A stretch of 64,000 nucleotides of DNA from CAVRGQ01 sp963720785 (GTDB taxonomy: Bacteria; Actinomycetota; Acidimicrobiia; IMCC26256; DASPTH01): NCBI GenBank assembly GCA_963720785.1, contig CAVRGQ010000004.1:992001-1056000 (forward strand). The letters run 5' to 3'. The first letter of the stretch is position 1, and each line of letters opens with the position of its first letter. This document shows positions 8,395 to 17,114 of the stretch, one piece after another. The position numbers were made by a program, and so were the translations under genes. Under the pieces are notes generated by a model. That model was not told where the DNA came from, made no database searches, and saw only the letters and a program-made list of their open reading frames with translations.

Positions 8395-8730
8395 ATGGCA
8401 GCGGCAGTGGTTCCCGCGGCGACCGAGGACGTCACGTCCACCGTGAAGACGGGCGACGTTCCCGAGGAGCTCCAGCGGGCCGAGGCGTCGTTCTGGCGCT
8501 CGGCGGTCATCGGTGTGCTGATCGGCATGCCGGTGTGCGTCGTGATCTGGACCGGCCTCGTGGCGCTCTCGATGACGATCACCGGCGCCGATCTCGACTG
8601 GGGCGTGATGATCATCATGTCGGTCGTCGTCGGCTGCTTCGCCGGCGTGTTCTTCGGCGGTTGGGCCGGTGTCACCGTGGCGGCCGAGAAGCTCGAAGCA
8701 GCCGAGAACGCCACGCACCGCCACACCTGA
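8395..8730 (+). CDS. Small membrane protein of unknown function
   Basis: A 111-residue protein with a soluble N-terminus, two hydrophobic helices (SAVIGVLIGMPVCVVIWTGL and VMIIMSVVVGCFAGVFFGGW) and a short charged tail (VAAEKLEAAENATHRHT). GVFFGGWAGV is glycine-zipper-like. No family is recognised beyond short actinobacterial two-helix proteins. The ATG at 8395 is chosen because a purine-rich AGGGGAG lies just upstream; the open frame before it runs over the divergent oxidoreductase promoter. It is followed 33 bp later by gpmI but probably not co-transcribed, because gpmI has its own -10 box. Confidence 0.65.
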   Translation: MAAAVVPAATEDVTSTVKTGDVPEELQRAEASFWRSAVIGVLIGMPVCVVIWTGLVALSMTITGADLDWGVMIIMSVVVGCFAGVFFGGWAGVTVAAEKLEAAENATHRHT

Positions 8731-8751
8731 CCCCCAGTGTGTCGGCGCAGG

Positions 8752-8757
8752 TATCCT
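8752..8757 (+). promoter_or_regulatory. -10 box (TATCCT) of gpmI, leaderless type
   Basis: TATCCT ends 6 nt before the GTG at 8764. This supports 8764 rather than the in-frame GTG at 8737 as the start codon. Confidence 0.55.
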
Positions 8758-8763
8758 GCGCCG

Positions 8764-10431
8764 GTGCCGAACGGGCCTTCCTCCAAGCAGTTGGCGAACT
8801 CGTCGCGCCAGCCGCTCGTCCTCATCATCCTCGACGGTGTCGGCGTCGCGCAGCCCGCGCCCGACAACGCGGTCGAGCTCGCGTATCCCGGTCTCCTGAG
8901 TCGGCTGCCCGCCGCGTCGTTCCCGGGCGCGACCGCCGCCTACACCACGCTGCGCGCCCACGGCACGGCGGTGGGCATGCCGTCCGACGCCGACATGGGG
9001 AACTCCGAGGTCGGGCACAACACGCTCGGCGCCGGGCGCGTGCTCGACCAGGGCGCGAAGCAGGTGGAGGACGCGATCGCGTCGGGCGCCATCTGGGACG
9101 GCACCTGGCAGGACCTCCTCCGCGCCGCCGACGGTCACACGCTGCACTTCATCGGCCTGCTGTCCGACGGCAACGTGCACTCGAACATCTCGCACCTGAA
9201 GACGATGATCGAGCGCGCGGTGGCCGACGGCGTCACGTCGATCGCGGTCCACCCCCTCTTCGACGGGCGCGACGTGTCCGACCACACGGCGGAGCAGTAC
9301 CTCGCCGATCTCGAGGCGTGCATCGAACGCTGCCGGAGCATCGGCGCGGCCGAGGTGCGCGTCGCGTCGGGCGGCGGGCGGATGTCCACCACGATGGACC
9401 GCTACGAGGCCGACTGGTCCATGATCGAGCGCGGGTGGCAGGCGCACGTGCTCGGCACCGCGCGTCCGTTCCACTCGGCGGGCGAGGCGTTGGCGATGTT
9501 CCGCAAGGAGGATCCCGGCGTCAGCGACCAGTACCTGCCTTCGTTCACGGTCGTCGACGAGGCGAACGAGCCGGTCGGGCGCATGCGCTCGGGCGATGCG
9601 GTGGTGCTGTGCAATTTCCGCGGCGACCGGATGATCGAGATCTACAAGGCGCTCGACTGGGACACGTTCGACGCGTTCGACCGCGGCCCCGACGTGCCCG
9701 ACCTCTTCGTCGTCGGCATGACCGAGTACGACGGTGACGCGGGCATCCCGCGCCGTTCGCTCGTGCAGCCGCCCGAGGTGAACAACACGGTGTCGGAGCT
9801 CATCGCGGGTGCGGGGCTCCACCAGTTCGCCGTCGCGGAGACGCAGAAGTTCGGCCACGTCACGTACTTCTGGAACGGGAACCGCGCGGAGCCGTTCGAC
9901 CGCGCCACCGAGGTGTACCGCGAGATCCCGTCCGACAACGTGCGCTTCGAGGAGCGCCCGTGGATGAAGTCGGCCGAGACCGCCGACGCGGTCATCGACG
10001 CGATCACGGCTGGCGAGTTCGCGTTCATCCGGGCCAACTTCGCCGGCGGCGACATGGTGGGCCACTCCGGCGACATCGAGGCGTCGGTCGTCGCGGTCGA
10101 GTCGATCGACCTCGCGCTCACGCGCCTGCTCACCGCCGTCGCCGACGCCGCCGGAACGCTGATCGTCACCGCGGATCACGGCAACTGCGAGGAGCTCCAC
10201 GAGCGCTCGGCCGACGGCACGGTGCGCACCTCGGCGTCGGGGGTGGCGATCCCGAAGAAGGCGCACACGTTGTCGCCGGTGCCGTTCGCGCTCGTCGACT
10301 TCCAGCAGCGGTCGCTGCGGGTGGCCGACGTCGCCGACCCGGGCCTCGCCAACATCGCGGCCGTGATCCTGGAACTGCTCGGCCTCGAGCCCCCGGAGTC
10401 CTACGAACCGCCCGTGGTCGAGGTCGAGTAG
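8764..10431 (+). CDS. gpmI: 2,3-bisphosphoglycerate-independent phosphoglycerate mutase
   Basis: A 555-residue alkaline-phosphatase-superfamily enzyme that interconverts 3- and 2-phosphoglycerate in glycolysis. Motifs: LVLIILDGVGVAQP (metal Asp), DADMGNSEVGHNTLGAGR (phosphoserine nucleophile in GNSEVGH), HFIGLLSDGNVHSNISHL, VHPLFDGRDVSDHTAEQYL, VLCNFRGDRMIE, FGHVTYFWNGN, NFAGGDMVGHSGD and LIVTADHGNCEE (late metal ligands). It is somewhat longer than the usual 510 residues. Two Mn ions are expected. The chosen GTG is 6 nt after a TATCCT box. Confidence 0.93.
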   Translation: MPNGPSSKQLANSSRQPLVLIILDGVGVAQPAPDNAVELAYPGLLSRLPAASFPGATAAYTTLRAHGTAVGMPSDADMGNSEVGHNTLGAGRVLDQGAKQVEDAIASGAIWDGTWQDLLRAADGHTLHFIGLLSDGNVHSNISHLKTMIERAVADGVTSIAVHPLFDGRDVSDHTAEQYLADLEACIERCRSIGAAEVRVASGGGRMSTTMDRYEADWSMIERGWQAHVLGTARPFHSAGEALAMFRKEDPGVSDQYLPSFTVVDEANEPVGRMRSGDAVVLCNFRGDRMIEIYKALDWDTFDAFDRGPDVPDLFVVGMTEYDGDAGIPRRSLVQPPEVNNTVSELIAGAGLHQFAVAETQKFGHVTYFWNGNRAEPFDRATEVYREIPSDNVRFEERPWMKSAETADAVIDAITAGEFAFIRANFAGGDMVGHSGDIEASVVAVESIDLALTRLLTAVADAAGTLIVTADHGNCEELHERSADGTVRTSASGVAIPKKAHTLSPVPFALVDFQQRSLRVADVADPGLANIAAVILELLGLEPPESYEPPVVEVE

Positions 10432-10509
10432 GCAGTTTCCCGCTCAGTTCGTCTCCCGCTCGTGCCGATCAATGATTCGGGACGAGGCTTCACGGGAAAG
10501 GGAGGCGTC

Positions 10510-10710
10510 ATGAGCAGCAGGAGTCAGGCATACGAACGGGCACTGGCCTTCCTCGACGAAGCTCTCGCCGAGTTCGACGACCCGTCGGCGAGCTCCGCGG
10601 CGTGCGCCCGCCCGGCCCGTTCGGTGCGGAGTACATCGGGGTCGTCGGCACCATCACGAGATCTCGAACACGACCGTCGCGGTGACCGACAGGGTTTCCG
10701 TCCCTGGTGA
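10510..10710 (+). CDS. Possible small protein, end uncertain
   Basis: An ATG with a strong Shine-Dalgarno (AAAGGGAGG, 7 nt upstream) starts a 66-codon frame opening MSSRSQAYERALAFLDEALA, which looks like a real amphipathic helix. After about residue 30 the sequence becomes low-complexity and overlaps the convergent SIMPL gene. From about 10601 the next frame reads VRPPGPFGAEYIGVVG, which looks more protein-like, so a frame change may lie near 10600. The function is unknown. I keep it because of the ribosome binding site; the C-terminal half should not be trusted. Confidence 0.35.
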   Translation: MSSRSQAYERALAFLDEALAEFDDPSASSAACARPARSVRSTSGSSAPSRDLEHDRRGDRQGFRPW

Positions 10711-11364
10711 CACCTTCGCCTCCGCACCGGCCGCCGAATCCGCGGCCGCGTAGGGGTACGGATACGGGGAGGCCGTGGTCTGCTCGTCGATCGTGAGCAC
10801 GTCGCCCACCGACACGCCGGCCGCGTCGGCCAGTTGCGCCGCCTGCGCGCGTGCCCGCTTCACCGCCTTCGTGCGGGCCGCGGCGAGCAGCGCGCTGTCG
10901 TCGTCGATCGAGAAGGTGATGCTGTTCACCCGGATGTTGTCGCCCGCCTTCGCCGCGGCGGCGTCGACGATCGCTCCGGCCTTCGACAGGTCGCGGATGC
11001 GCGCGATCACGGAGTTCGACGCGGCGTAACCGTCGATGTGGCTGCGGTCGTCGTACGTGGGGTTCACCGACAGGCCGGTCGTCTGGATGTCGGCGTCCTC
11101 GACGCCCGCGTCGTGCAGCACGTCGAGCACCTTCTGGGCGCGGTCGTTGACCGTCGACAGCGCCTCGACTGCGGAGGCGGCCTGCGCCTCCACGCCGATC
11201 GAGAGGTCGGCGACGTCGGGCGTGCCCTTCACCTGTCCGGTGCCGACCACCGTGATCGTGCGCTCGCGTGATGCCGCGCCTGCGGGTGCCGCGCCCAGCA
11301 CCAGGACTCCGGCGGTGAGTGCCGCCACCGCCGTGGCGATGCGGATGGACGTTCGAGTGCGCAT
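10654..11364 (-). CDS. Secreted SIMPL (DUF541) domain protein
   Basis: A 236-residue protein with a Sec signal peptide (TRTSIRIATAVAALTAGVLV, cleavage probably after AGA near residue 30). A SIMPL domain covers most of the rest: RTITVVGTGQVKGTPDVADL, a helical repeat region (STVNDRAQKVLDVLHDAGVE), IQTTGLSVNPTYDD and the C-terminal strand TETLSVTATVVFEIS. Family members are periplasmic or cell-surface proteins tied to oxidative stress resistance or signalling, without a defined enzymatic role. The ATG at 11364 is preceded by GGAGGG. It is divergent from the thioesterase (77 bp between starts). Confidence 0.85.
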   Translation of the reverse strand: MRTRTSIRIATAVAALTAGVLVLGAAPAGAASRERTITVVGTGQVKGTPDVADLSIGVEAQAASAVEALSTVNDRAQKVLDVLHDAGVEDADIQTTGLSVNPTYDDRSHIDGYAASNSVIARIRDLSKAGAIVDAAAAKAGDNIRVNSITFSIDDDSALLAAARTKAVKRARAQAAQLADAAGVSVGDVLTIDEQTTASPYPYPYAAADSAAGAEAKVSPGTETLSVTATVVFEIS

Positions 11365-11427
11365 GGGACCCTCCAGGTCGTCGTCAGGAGCATTCGACGG
11401 TCGTGGGGTCGCCGCGGTTCCCGGCAA

Positions 11428-11433
11428 TAGCCT
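11428..11433 (+). promoter_or_regulatory. -10 box (TAGCCT) of the thioesterase gene, leaderless type
   Basis: TAGCCT ends 8 nt before the GTG at 11442 and fixes that codon as the start. Confidence 0.5.
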
Positions 11434-11441
11434 CGGCCCTC

Positions 11442-12269
11442 GTGAGTGAGCCACCCGAGCACGTCGTTCCCGACCACGTCTTCTCGATCGACGGCGAGGG
11501 CGACGTCGCCGTCCCCACCGAGCTCGCGCGTGGGCCGTGGTCGCCGCACGCGATGCACGGCAGCCCGCCGGCGACGCTCCTCGCGCGGTACCTCGAACGT
11601 CACGACGTCGGCACCGCCACCTTCCCGGTGCGCTTCACCGTGGAGCTCATGCGCCCGGTGCCCCTGCGGCCGTTGCGGGTCGCGTGCGAGACGGTGCGCG
11701 ACGGCAAGAAGCTGCAGCTGCTGCAGGGATCGTTGTTCGACGGTGACACCGAGGTGTGCCGGGCGACGCTCCTGCGCTTCCGGGAGACCACGGTCGACGA
11801 GGCGCCGCACGCCGGGGTGCGCCACATCGCGCCGATGGTGCGCGACCCGGATCCGACCCGCGTCGACACGTTGCGGCCCGGATGGGCCGTCGGCGTCGGC
11901 TTCTGGTCGGCGATGGAGCTCGAGCGGACCGATCCTCGTGGCGAGCACCCCGGCCCGTCGGGGATGTGGCTGCGCCTCCGGGTGCCGTTCGTGGCCGGGG
12001 AGGCGCCCACGCCGTTCCAGCGGGTCACCGCCGCGGCCGACTTCGGCAACGCGATTGCCGCCTCGTTCGGCCAGGGGCGTTACGCGTGCATCAACGCGGA
12101 CCTGACGATCACGCTGCACCGGCTCCCGGAAGGGGAGTGGGTGGGCCTGGAACCGTCGATCTTCCCCGAGGCCCACGGCATCGGCGTCTCGGAGAGCATC
12201 CTCTACGACGACGCAGGCCGGATCGGCCTCGGGGTGCAGAACGTGTTGATCGACGAGATCGCCCGCTGA
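11442..12269 (+). CDS. Acyl-CoA thioesterase-like protein (double hotdog)
   Basis: A 275-residue protein with two hotdog halves. The N-terminal half has LARGPWSPHAMHGSPPATLL and FTVELMRPVPLRPL; the C-terminal half has FQRVTAAADFGNAIAASFGQ and ADLTITLHRLPEGEWVGLEP. The layout matches the actinobacterial thioesterase family protein group related to TesB. It probably hydrolyses acyl-CoA of unknown chain length in the cytoplasm. The GTG start is set by the TAGCCT box 8 nt upstream; in-frame codons farther upstream would overlap the divergent SIMPL gene. Confidence 0.8.
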   Translation: MSEPPEHVVPDHVFSIDGEGDVAVPTELARGPWSPHAMHGSPPATLLARYLERHDVGTATFPVRFTVELMRPVPLRPLRVACETVRDGKKLQLLQGSLFDGDTEVCRATLLRFRETTVDEAPHAGVRHIAPMVRDPDPTRVDTLRPGWAVGVGFWSAMELERTDPRGEHPGPSGMWLRLRVPFVAGEAPTPFQRVTAAADFGNAIAASFGQGRYACINADLTITLHRLPEGEWVGLEPSIFPEAHGIGVSESILYDDAGRIGLGVQNVLIDEIAR

Positions 12270-12336
12270 GGGCGGGCGGGATCAGGAATTTCGGGTGGAT
12301 CAACGAGCGGGAATGCCCGGTTCGATCAAACGACGG

Positions 12337-12423
12337 TCAGCGCCGGCCCACGTTGGGGCGCTTGCCGTGATTGGCCTTCTTGCGCCGGGAACGCAGCTTC
12401 CGCTTCAGGGTCTTCTTGCTCAT
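12337..12423 (-). CDS. Actinobacterial ribosomal protein bL37
   Basis: A 28-residue, strongly basic protein (MSKKTLKRKLRSRRKK...) ending KANHGKRPNVGRR. The KANHGKRPN core is the signature of bL37, the tiny large-subunit protein first seen in mycobacterial ribosome structures. A clear GGAGG lies 8 nt upstream of the ATG. A TACAGT box at 12447-12452 on the same strand could be its -10. It stands alone on the minus strand between the thioesterase and the secreted subtilase. It is too small for most gene callers. Confidence 0.8.
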   Translation of the reverse strand: MSKKTLKRKLRSRRKKANHGKRPNVGRR

Positions 12424-12592
12424 GTTGGCCTCCGTGAGAATCGATGACTGTAGTGGAGGGACACCCCCGTCCCACCAGCCGTGGCCGTGACCAGTGGCCA
12501 CCGACGCGGCGAAGAGTGACATTGCAGCAGTACGATCCAGGGCTCGAGGGGCGCATGCACCGGCCGACGACGACAACGAGGCACGAGGTCCG

Positions 12593-15500
12593 ATGAACCG
12601 AGGGCAGCGCTGGCTCAGGGTTCTGTTCGCCCAGATCGCGCTCGTGGCCGCGCTCGTCACCGGCCTCGCCGGCATCGCGGCGGCCCAGCAGGCCGACCCG
12701 TCGACCACCACCACGGCGCCCTCCTCCTCCACCACCACTTCCACGACCGCCGCGGCGTCGCCGTCCACGTCGACCCCCGCGACGGTTGCGCCCGACCAGG
12801 GTGGCTCGGATCCGGGCACGGTGCAGCCGGCGCCCGACCCGGTTCCGGGCAGTTACATCGTCACGCTGAAGACCCACAGCAAGCGTGACGTGCTCGGGGA
12901 CACCATCAAGGTCACCAAGCGTCACGGCGGCAAGGTCACCCGCGTGTGGGGCGACGCGATCCAAGGCTACGCGGCCGACATGACGCCCGCCCAGGCCGCC
13001 GAGGTCGCGAAGGATCCGGCCGTCGAGCGGGTCGAGCAGGACGGGATCGTCACCACGCAGACCAGTCAGGCGCCCACACCGTCGTGGGGTCTCGACCGCG
13101 TCGACCAGTCGAACCTGCCGCTCGACAACTCGTACACGTACCAGTCCGACGGCGCGGGCGTGCACGCGTATGTGATCGACACCGGGATCAACATCACCCA
13201 CACCGACTTCGGTGGGCGCGCGACCGTCGGCGTCGACGAGGTCGGTGACGGGCAGAACGGCATCGACTGCGCCGGCCACGGCACGCACGTCGCCGGCACG
13301 ATCGGCGGTACCACCTACGGGCTCGCCAAGCAGGCGCAGCTCGTGGCCGTGCGGGTACTCAACTGCTCGGGGAACGGTTCGTACTCGCAGGTCATCAGCG
13401 GCATCGACTGGGTCACCGCGAACGCACAGAAGCCGGCAGTCGCGAACCTGAGTCTCGGCGGCGGCTACTCGCAGTCGCTCAACGATGCGGTCGCCAACTC
13501 CGTGACCTCGGGCGTCACCTACGCGATCGCGGCGGGGAACGACAGCTCGACCGCCACGGTGCGCGACGCGTGCAGCTACAGCCCGGGCAGCGAGCCGAGC
13601 GCGATCACCGTCGGTGCGACCACGAACCTCGACCAGCGCGCCTCGTACTCGAACGGTGGCACCTGCGTCGACATCCTGGCTCCGGGCAGCGGTATCAAGT
13701 CCGACTGGATCGGCAGCAGCACCGCCACGAACACCATCAGCGGCACGTCGATGGCCACGCCGCACGTCGCTGGCGTTGCCGCGCTCTACCTCGCGGCCAA
13801 CCCGTGCGCGTCGTCCGCCGAGGTGACCTCGGCGCTGGTCGGACACAGCGACGTCAATGTGATCGCCACCTCGCCCACCCTGGGCACCGGCACTCCCAAC
13901 AAGCTGCTCAACATGCAGTTCATCGGGCCCGACGTCCCGATCTTGCCAGGGGCGCCGTGCCCGCCGGTCGTGACGGCCACGGTGTCGCCGGGCAACGTGC
14001 ACCTGGCGTGGACCCAGGACACCATCGAGGGCGGCGCCGTCGACAGCTTCAAGATCTACAAGGGCACGACACCGGGCGGCGAGTCGCCCGCCGAGATCGC
14101 GACCTTGACCCCGTCCGACTCCTCCTTCGACGACGCGGTCGCGACGGGTGACACCGCCTACTACGTGGTGTCGGCGAGCAATGTGGTTGCCGAGGTGCGA
14201 TCGAACGAGGTGGCGGTGACGCCGCCTGGGAAGCCCGTCGTCACCGCGAGCCCGGGCAACGGCCACGTGCTCCTGCAGTGGCCGGCGTCCACGCCGGGCG
14301 CGGCCCCGATCGCGGGCTACACGATCGCCCGGTCCACGACCACTGGCACCGAGACCACACTCGGCACGGTCGACGCAGCGACCCTCCAGTACGACGATCT
14401 CACCGCGGCCAACGGTACGCCGTACTTCTACACCGTCGCCGCGAACTCGTCGTGGGGTGACGGCACCTCCACCGAGGTGTTGATCACGCCCACCGACTGG
14501 ACCGGCACCTACGTACCGCTCACGCCGGCGCGCATCCTCGACAGTCGCGTCAACAACGGGCTCAACGGCGTGTTCACCAGCGACGTGCCGCGGACCCTGC
14601 AGGTCACCGGCCGCGGCGGTGTGCCGTCGACGGGCGTGTCGGCGGTCGTGATGAACGTCACCGTGACCGACACCGCGGGGGCGGGCCACGTCGTCGTGTA
14701 CCCCGCCGATGCATCGTCGGCCCCGACCGCGTCGAACCTCAACTTCACGGCCGGGCAGACCGTGCCCAACCTCGTGACCGTCGGGCTCTCGTCGTCGGGT
14801 CAGGTGAAGCTCATGGTGCACGGCGGCCCGGCCGACCTCATCGCCGACGTCGCGGGCTACTACGCGAACGGCAGCTACGTCGCGCTGTCCGGCGCGACCG
14901 GTTCGAAGTTCCACGCCGTCGATCCGTACCGGATCGTCGACACGCGGCCGGCGCCCCTGCACGTCGGGACCAACACCACCTGGGGCCCCAAAGTCACGCA
15001 GGACATCGCGCTCACCGGCGTGCCAAACGACGCCACCGCGGTGGTGCTGAACGTCACCGTCACCGGCCCGACCGCCGCGTCGTGGGCGACGGTGTTCCCC
15101 TCCGGGACGACGCGACCCGATCCCGCGTCCACGCTCAACTTCGTGGCGGGTCAGACCGTGCCGAACCTCGCCATCGTGAAGATCGGCGCCAACCACAAGG
15201 TGAGCCTGTACAACCTGGCGGGGAACGTCGACGTGATCGTCGACGTGGTGGGCTGGTACGGCGGCACCCAGGCCGATGCGATCTTCACGCCGATCACGCC
15301 GACGCGGATCCTCGACAGCCGCTCGGGGCCGCAGTACACGACGGCGTTCGCGAGCGACACCGCGCGCGTCGTGCAGGTCACCAACGGCGGCACGATCCCG
15401 AACAGCGCCGTCGCGGCGGTGATGAACGTGACGGTCACCGACACGGTCGGCCCCGGCCACGTGATCGTGTGGCCGGGCGACGTCGTGACGCCGCCGGTCG

Positions 15501-15649
15501 TGTCGAACCTCAACTTCGGCACCGGGACCACCGTGCCGAACCTCGTGATGGTGCGGCTCGGTGCGGCGAACGGCGACGTCAAGATGCTCGTGCACGGCGG
15601 GCCGGCCGACCTGATCGCCGACGTCGTGGGCTACTTCACCGTCGGCTGA
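12593..15649 (+). CDS. Secreted subtilisin-like serine protease (S8) with I9 prodomain, two Fn3 domains and three C-terminal repeats
   Basis: A 1018-residue exported protease. A signal peptide (residues 1 to about 31, ending AGIAAAQQ) is followed by a Thr/Ser/Pro linker, an I9 propeptide (GSYIVTLKTHSKRDVL to about 165) and a proteinase K/aqualysin-like domain. The catalytic triad is Asp196 (YVIDTGINITH), His229 (GHGTHVAGTIGG) and Ser386 (SGTSMATPHVAG). Two fibronectin III domains (about 456-545 and 547-640) and three tandem repeats of about 120 residues follow to the end. No sortase motif or C-terminal helix is seen, so the protein is probably released or held through the repeats. The ATG at 12593 directly precedes the signal peptide. 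A TACGAT box at 12531-12536 may be the -10. Confidence 0.92.
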   Translation: MNRGQRWLRVLFAQIALVAALVTGLAGIAAAQQADPSTTTTAPSSSTTTSTTAAASPSTSTPATVAPDQGGSDPGTVQPAPDPVPGSYIVTLKTHSKRDVLGDTIKVTKRHGGKVTRVWGDAIQGYAADMTPAQAAEVAKDPAVERVEQDGIVTTQTSQAPTPSWGLDRVDQSNLPLDNSYTYQSDGAGVHAYVIDTGINITHTDFGGRATVGVDEVGDGQNGIDCAGHGTHVAGTIGGTTYGLAKQAQLVAVRVLNCSGNGSYSQVISGIDWVTANAQKPAVANLSLGGGYSQSLNDAVANSVTSGVTYAIAAGNDSSTATVRDACSYSPGSEPSAITVGATTNLDQRASYSNGGTCVDILAPGSGIKSDWIGSSTATNTISGTSMATPHVAGVAALYLAANPCASSAEVTSALVGHSDVNVIATSPTLGTGTPNKLLNMQFIGPDVPILPGAPCPPVVTATVSPGNVHLAWTQDTIEGGAVDSFKIYKGTTPGGESPAEIATLTPSDSSFDDAVATGDTAYYVVSASNVVAEVRSNEVAVTPPGKPVVTASPGNGHVLLQWPASTPGAAPIAGYTIARSTTTGTETTLGTVDAATLQYDDLTAANGTPYFYTVAANSSWGDGTSTEVLITPTDWTGTYVPLTPARILDSRVNNGLNGVFTSDVPRTLQVTGRGGVPSTGVSAVVMNVTVTDTAGAGHVVVYPADASSAPTASNLNFTAGQTVPNLVTVGLSSSGQVKLMVHGGPADLIADVAGYYANGSYVALSGATGSKFHAVDPYRIVDTRPAPLHVGTNTTWGPKVTQDIALTGVPNDATAVVLNVTVTGPTAASWATVFPSGTTRPDPASTLNFVAGQTVPNLAIVKIGANHKVSLYNLAGNVDVIVDVVGWYGGTQADAIFTPITPTRILDSRSGPQYTTAFASDTARVVQVTNGGTIPNSAVAAVMNVTVTDTVGPGHVIVWPGDVVTPPVVSNLNFGTGTTVPNLVMVRLGAANGDVKMLVHGGPADLIADVVGYFTVG
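14511..15646 (+). repeat. Three tandem ~120-residue coding repeats at the C-terminus of the subtilase
   Basis: The units begin near 14511, 14877 and 15280. Shared elements are TPxRIxDxR, VMNVTVTDTxGxGHVxVxP, SNLNFxxGxTVPNLVxV and HGGPADLIADVxGYY. Units 1 and 3 are closest to each other; unit 2 is more divergent (DPYRIVDTRP, VDVIVDVVGWYGG). Such units recur in secreted actinobacterial hydrolases and probably serve surface or polymer binding. Confidence 0.75.
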
Positions 15650-15693
15650 GCAACTGCTGACGGCAGTCTGAGACCGCCGAGCAGGTGGGCCGG

Positions 15694-15699
15694 TAGCCT
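15694..15699 (+). promoter_or_regulatory. -10 box (TAGCCT) of ychF, leaderless type
   Basis: TAGCCT ends 8 nt before the GTG at 15708. It is the same hexamer as before the thioesterase and orn genes. Confidence 0.5.
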
Positions 15700-15707
15700 G
15701 CCTCCGC

Positions 15708-16787
15708 GTGGAACGCCTCGGCCTCGTCGGTCTCCCCAACAGCGGCAAGTCGTCACTCTTCAACACGCTCACGGGCGCGTCGACGGTGGTCGCCCCGCAT
15801 CCCTTCTCCACCACGGAGACCGCGGTCGCGCTCGCGCAGGTCCCCGACGAACGGGTCGACCTGCTCGGCAAGATGTCGGGCACCAAGAAGTACGTGTACT
15901 GCAACTTCGAGATCGTCGACATCGCCGCACTGGTGAAGGGGGCGAGCACCGGTGAGGGGCTCGGCAACCGCTTCCTCGGCTCGCTACGCGACTGCGACGC
16001 GATCCTGTACGTCCTGCGGGCGTTCGGGGACACGTCGGTCATGGGCGACAGCGACCCGCAGGCCGACCTCGACACGCTCGAGCTCGAGCTGGTGCTCGCC
16101 GACCTCGCCTCGGTGGAAGGGCGGCTCTACCGTCAGAACCGCGCCGCCAAGGGCGACAAGACGCTGGCGGCCGAGGTGGCCGCGCTCGAACGGGCGATGG
16201 CCGTGCTCTCCGATGGGGTGCCGATCTACCGCTCCGACCTCACCGAGGAGGAGCGCGAGTTCCTCGCTCCCGCCTTCCTCATCACCACGAAGAAGATTCT
16301 CGTGGTCGTCAACATCGGCGAGGACCAGCTCGAGCGGGCCGACGAGATCGCGGCGCCGTTCGCGAGCGTCGACGGCAGCGGCGAAGGCGAAGCCCTCGCC
16401 GTGTGCCTGCAGCTCGAAGCCGAGGCCGCGCAACTCGACGCCGACGAGCGCACCGAGCTGCTCGAGGGGCTCGGCCTGGGCGAAGGCGTGGTGCCGCGTG
16501 TGGCACGTGCCGCGTACCACCGCCTCGGTCGCCGCACCTTCCTCACCACCGGTGAGCAGGAGACGCGCGCGTGGACGTTCCGCGCCGGTGCGAAGGCGCC
16601 CGAGTGCGCCGGCGTGATCCACTCCGACCTGCAGCGCGGGTTCATCCGCGCGGAAGTGATCTTCTGGCAGGACCTGCTCGAGATCGGGTCGTGGTCGAAG
16701 GCGAAGTCGGAGGGCAAGCTCCGCGTCGAGGGCAAGGACTACGAGGTCGTCGACGGCGACGTCCTCGAGATCCGGTTCAACGTGTGA
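15708..16787 (+). CDS. ychF: Redox-responsive ATPase/GTPase YchF
   Basis: A 359-residue OBG-family P-loop protein. G1 is GLVGLPNSGKSSLFNTL; the G4 position (normally NKxD) reads VVNIGED, in line with the altered nucleotide specificity of YchF, which favours ATP. A coiled-coil region follows (residues about 130-200), and the C-terminal TGS domain holds RAGAKAPECAGVIHSDLQRG and FIRAEVIFWQDLLEIGS. YchF binds the ribosome and affects catalase and stress responses in E. coli. Its stop overlaps the GTG of the DUF192 gene by 4 bases. Confidence 0.93.
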   Translation: MERLGLVGLPNSGKSSLFNTLTGASTVVAPHPFSTTETAVALAQVPDERVDLLGKMSGTKKYVYCNFEIVDIAALVKGASTGEGLGNRFLGSLRDCDAILYVLRAFGDTSVMGDSDPQADLDTLELELVLADLASVEGRLYRQNRAAKGDKTLAAEVAALERAMAVLSDGVPIYRSDLTEEEREFLAPAFLITTKKILVVVNIGEDQLERADEIAAPFASVDGSGEGEALAVCLQLEAEAAQLDADERTELLEGLGLGEGVVPRVARAAYHRLGRRTFLTTGEQETRAWTFRAGAKAPECAGVIHSDLQRGFIRAEVIFWQDLLEIGSWSKAKSEGKLRVEGKDYEVVDGDVLEIRFNV

Positions 16788-17114
16788 CCTGGCTCGTCCG
16801 CGACGGCGACGTGCTGGCGACCGCCGAGGTCGCAGACAGCGCGAAGGCGCGGCGCACGGGCCTGCTCGGCCGCGATGACCTCGATGGCGCGCTGGTGATC
16901 CGACCGTGCCGCAACGTGCACACGCTCGGGATGCGCTTCGCGATCGACGTCGCGTTCTGCGACGCGAGCGGCCGGGTGCTGCACACGTCCACACTTGCCC
17001 CGTGGCGCATCTCGCCGCGTCGCGCTGCACTCCGCGTTCGTCGTGGAGGCCCGCGCCGGTTCGTTCGACCGCTGGGCCCTGCGCCCGGGTGACCAGTTGG
17101 AGCTGCGCGGATGA
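16784..17114 (+). CDS. DUF192 family protein (one apparent frameshift)
   Basis: A small beta-rich DUF192 protein of about 109 residues after joining frames. It has KARRTGLLGRDDLDGALVI, the RNVHTLGMRFAIDVAF core and STLAPWRISPR. From about 17018-17024 the homology moves to the +1 frame, where it ends FVVEARAGSFDRWALRPGDQ and a stop that overlaps the rsmI start (ATGA). The shift could be one inserted or two deleted bases in a CG-rich run. DUF192 proteins are of unknown biochemical role. Tight coupling with ychF and rsmI indicates one transcript. Confidence 0.75.

Noticed and set aside
6423..9737. A 1104-codon open frame on the plus strand
   Set aside because: It is antisense to the M20 peptidase, cytochrome b and oxidoreductase genes and runs into gpmI in the wrong frame; the product is Arg/Ala/Gly-rich without domains, typical of shadow frames in high-GC DNA.
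8377..10266. A 629-codon open frame antisense to gpmI
   Set aside because: Composition mirrors the gpmI codons (His/Arg/Val/Glu-rich), and there is no recognisable motif or start signal.
12326..16075. A 1249-codon open frame on the minus strand
   Set aside because: It is antisense to the secreted subtilase with low-complexity Arg/Gly/Val content; only its extreme 3' end region overlaps the real bL37 gene, which is in another frame.
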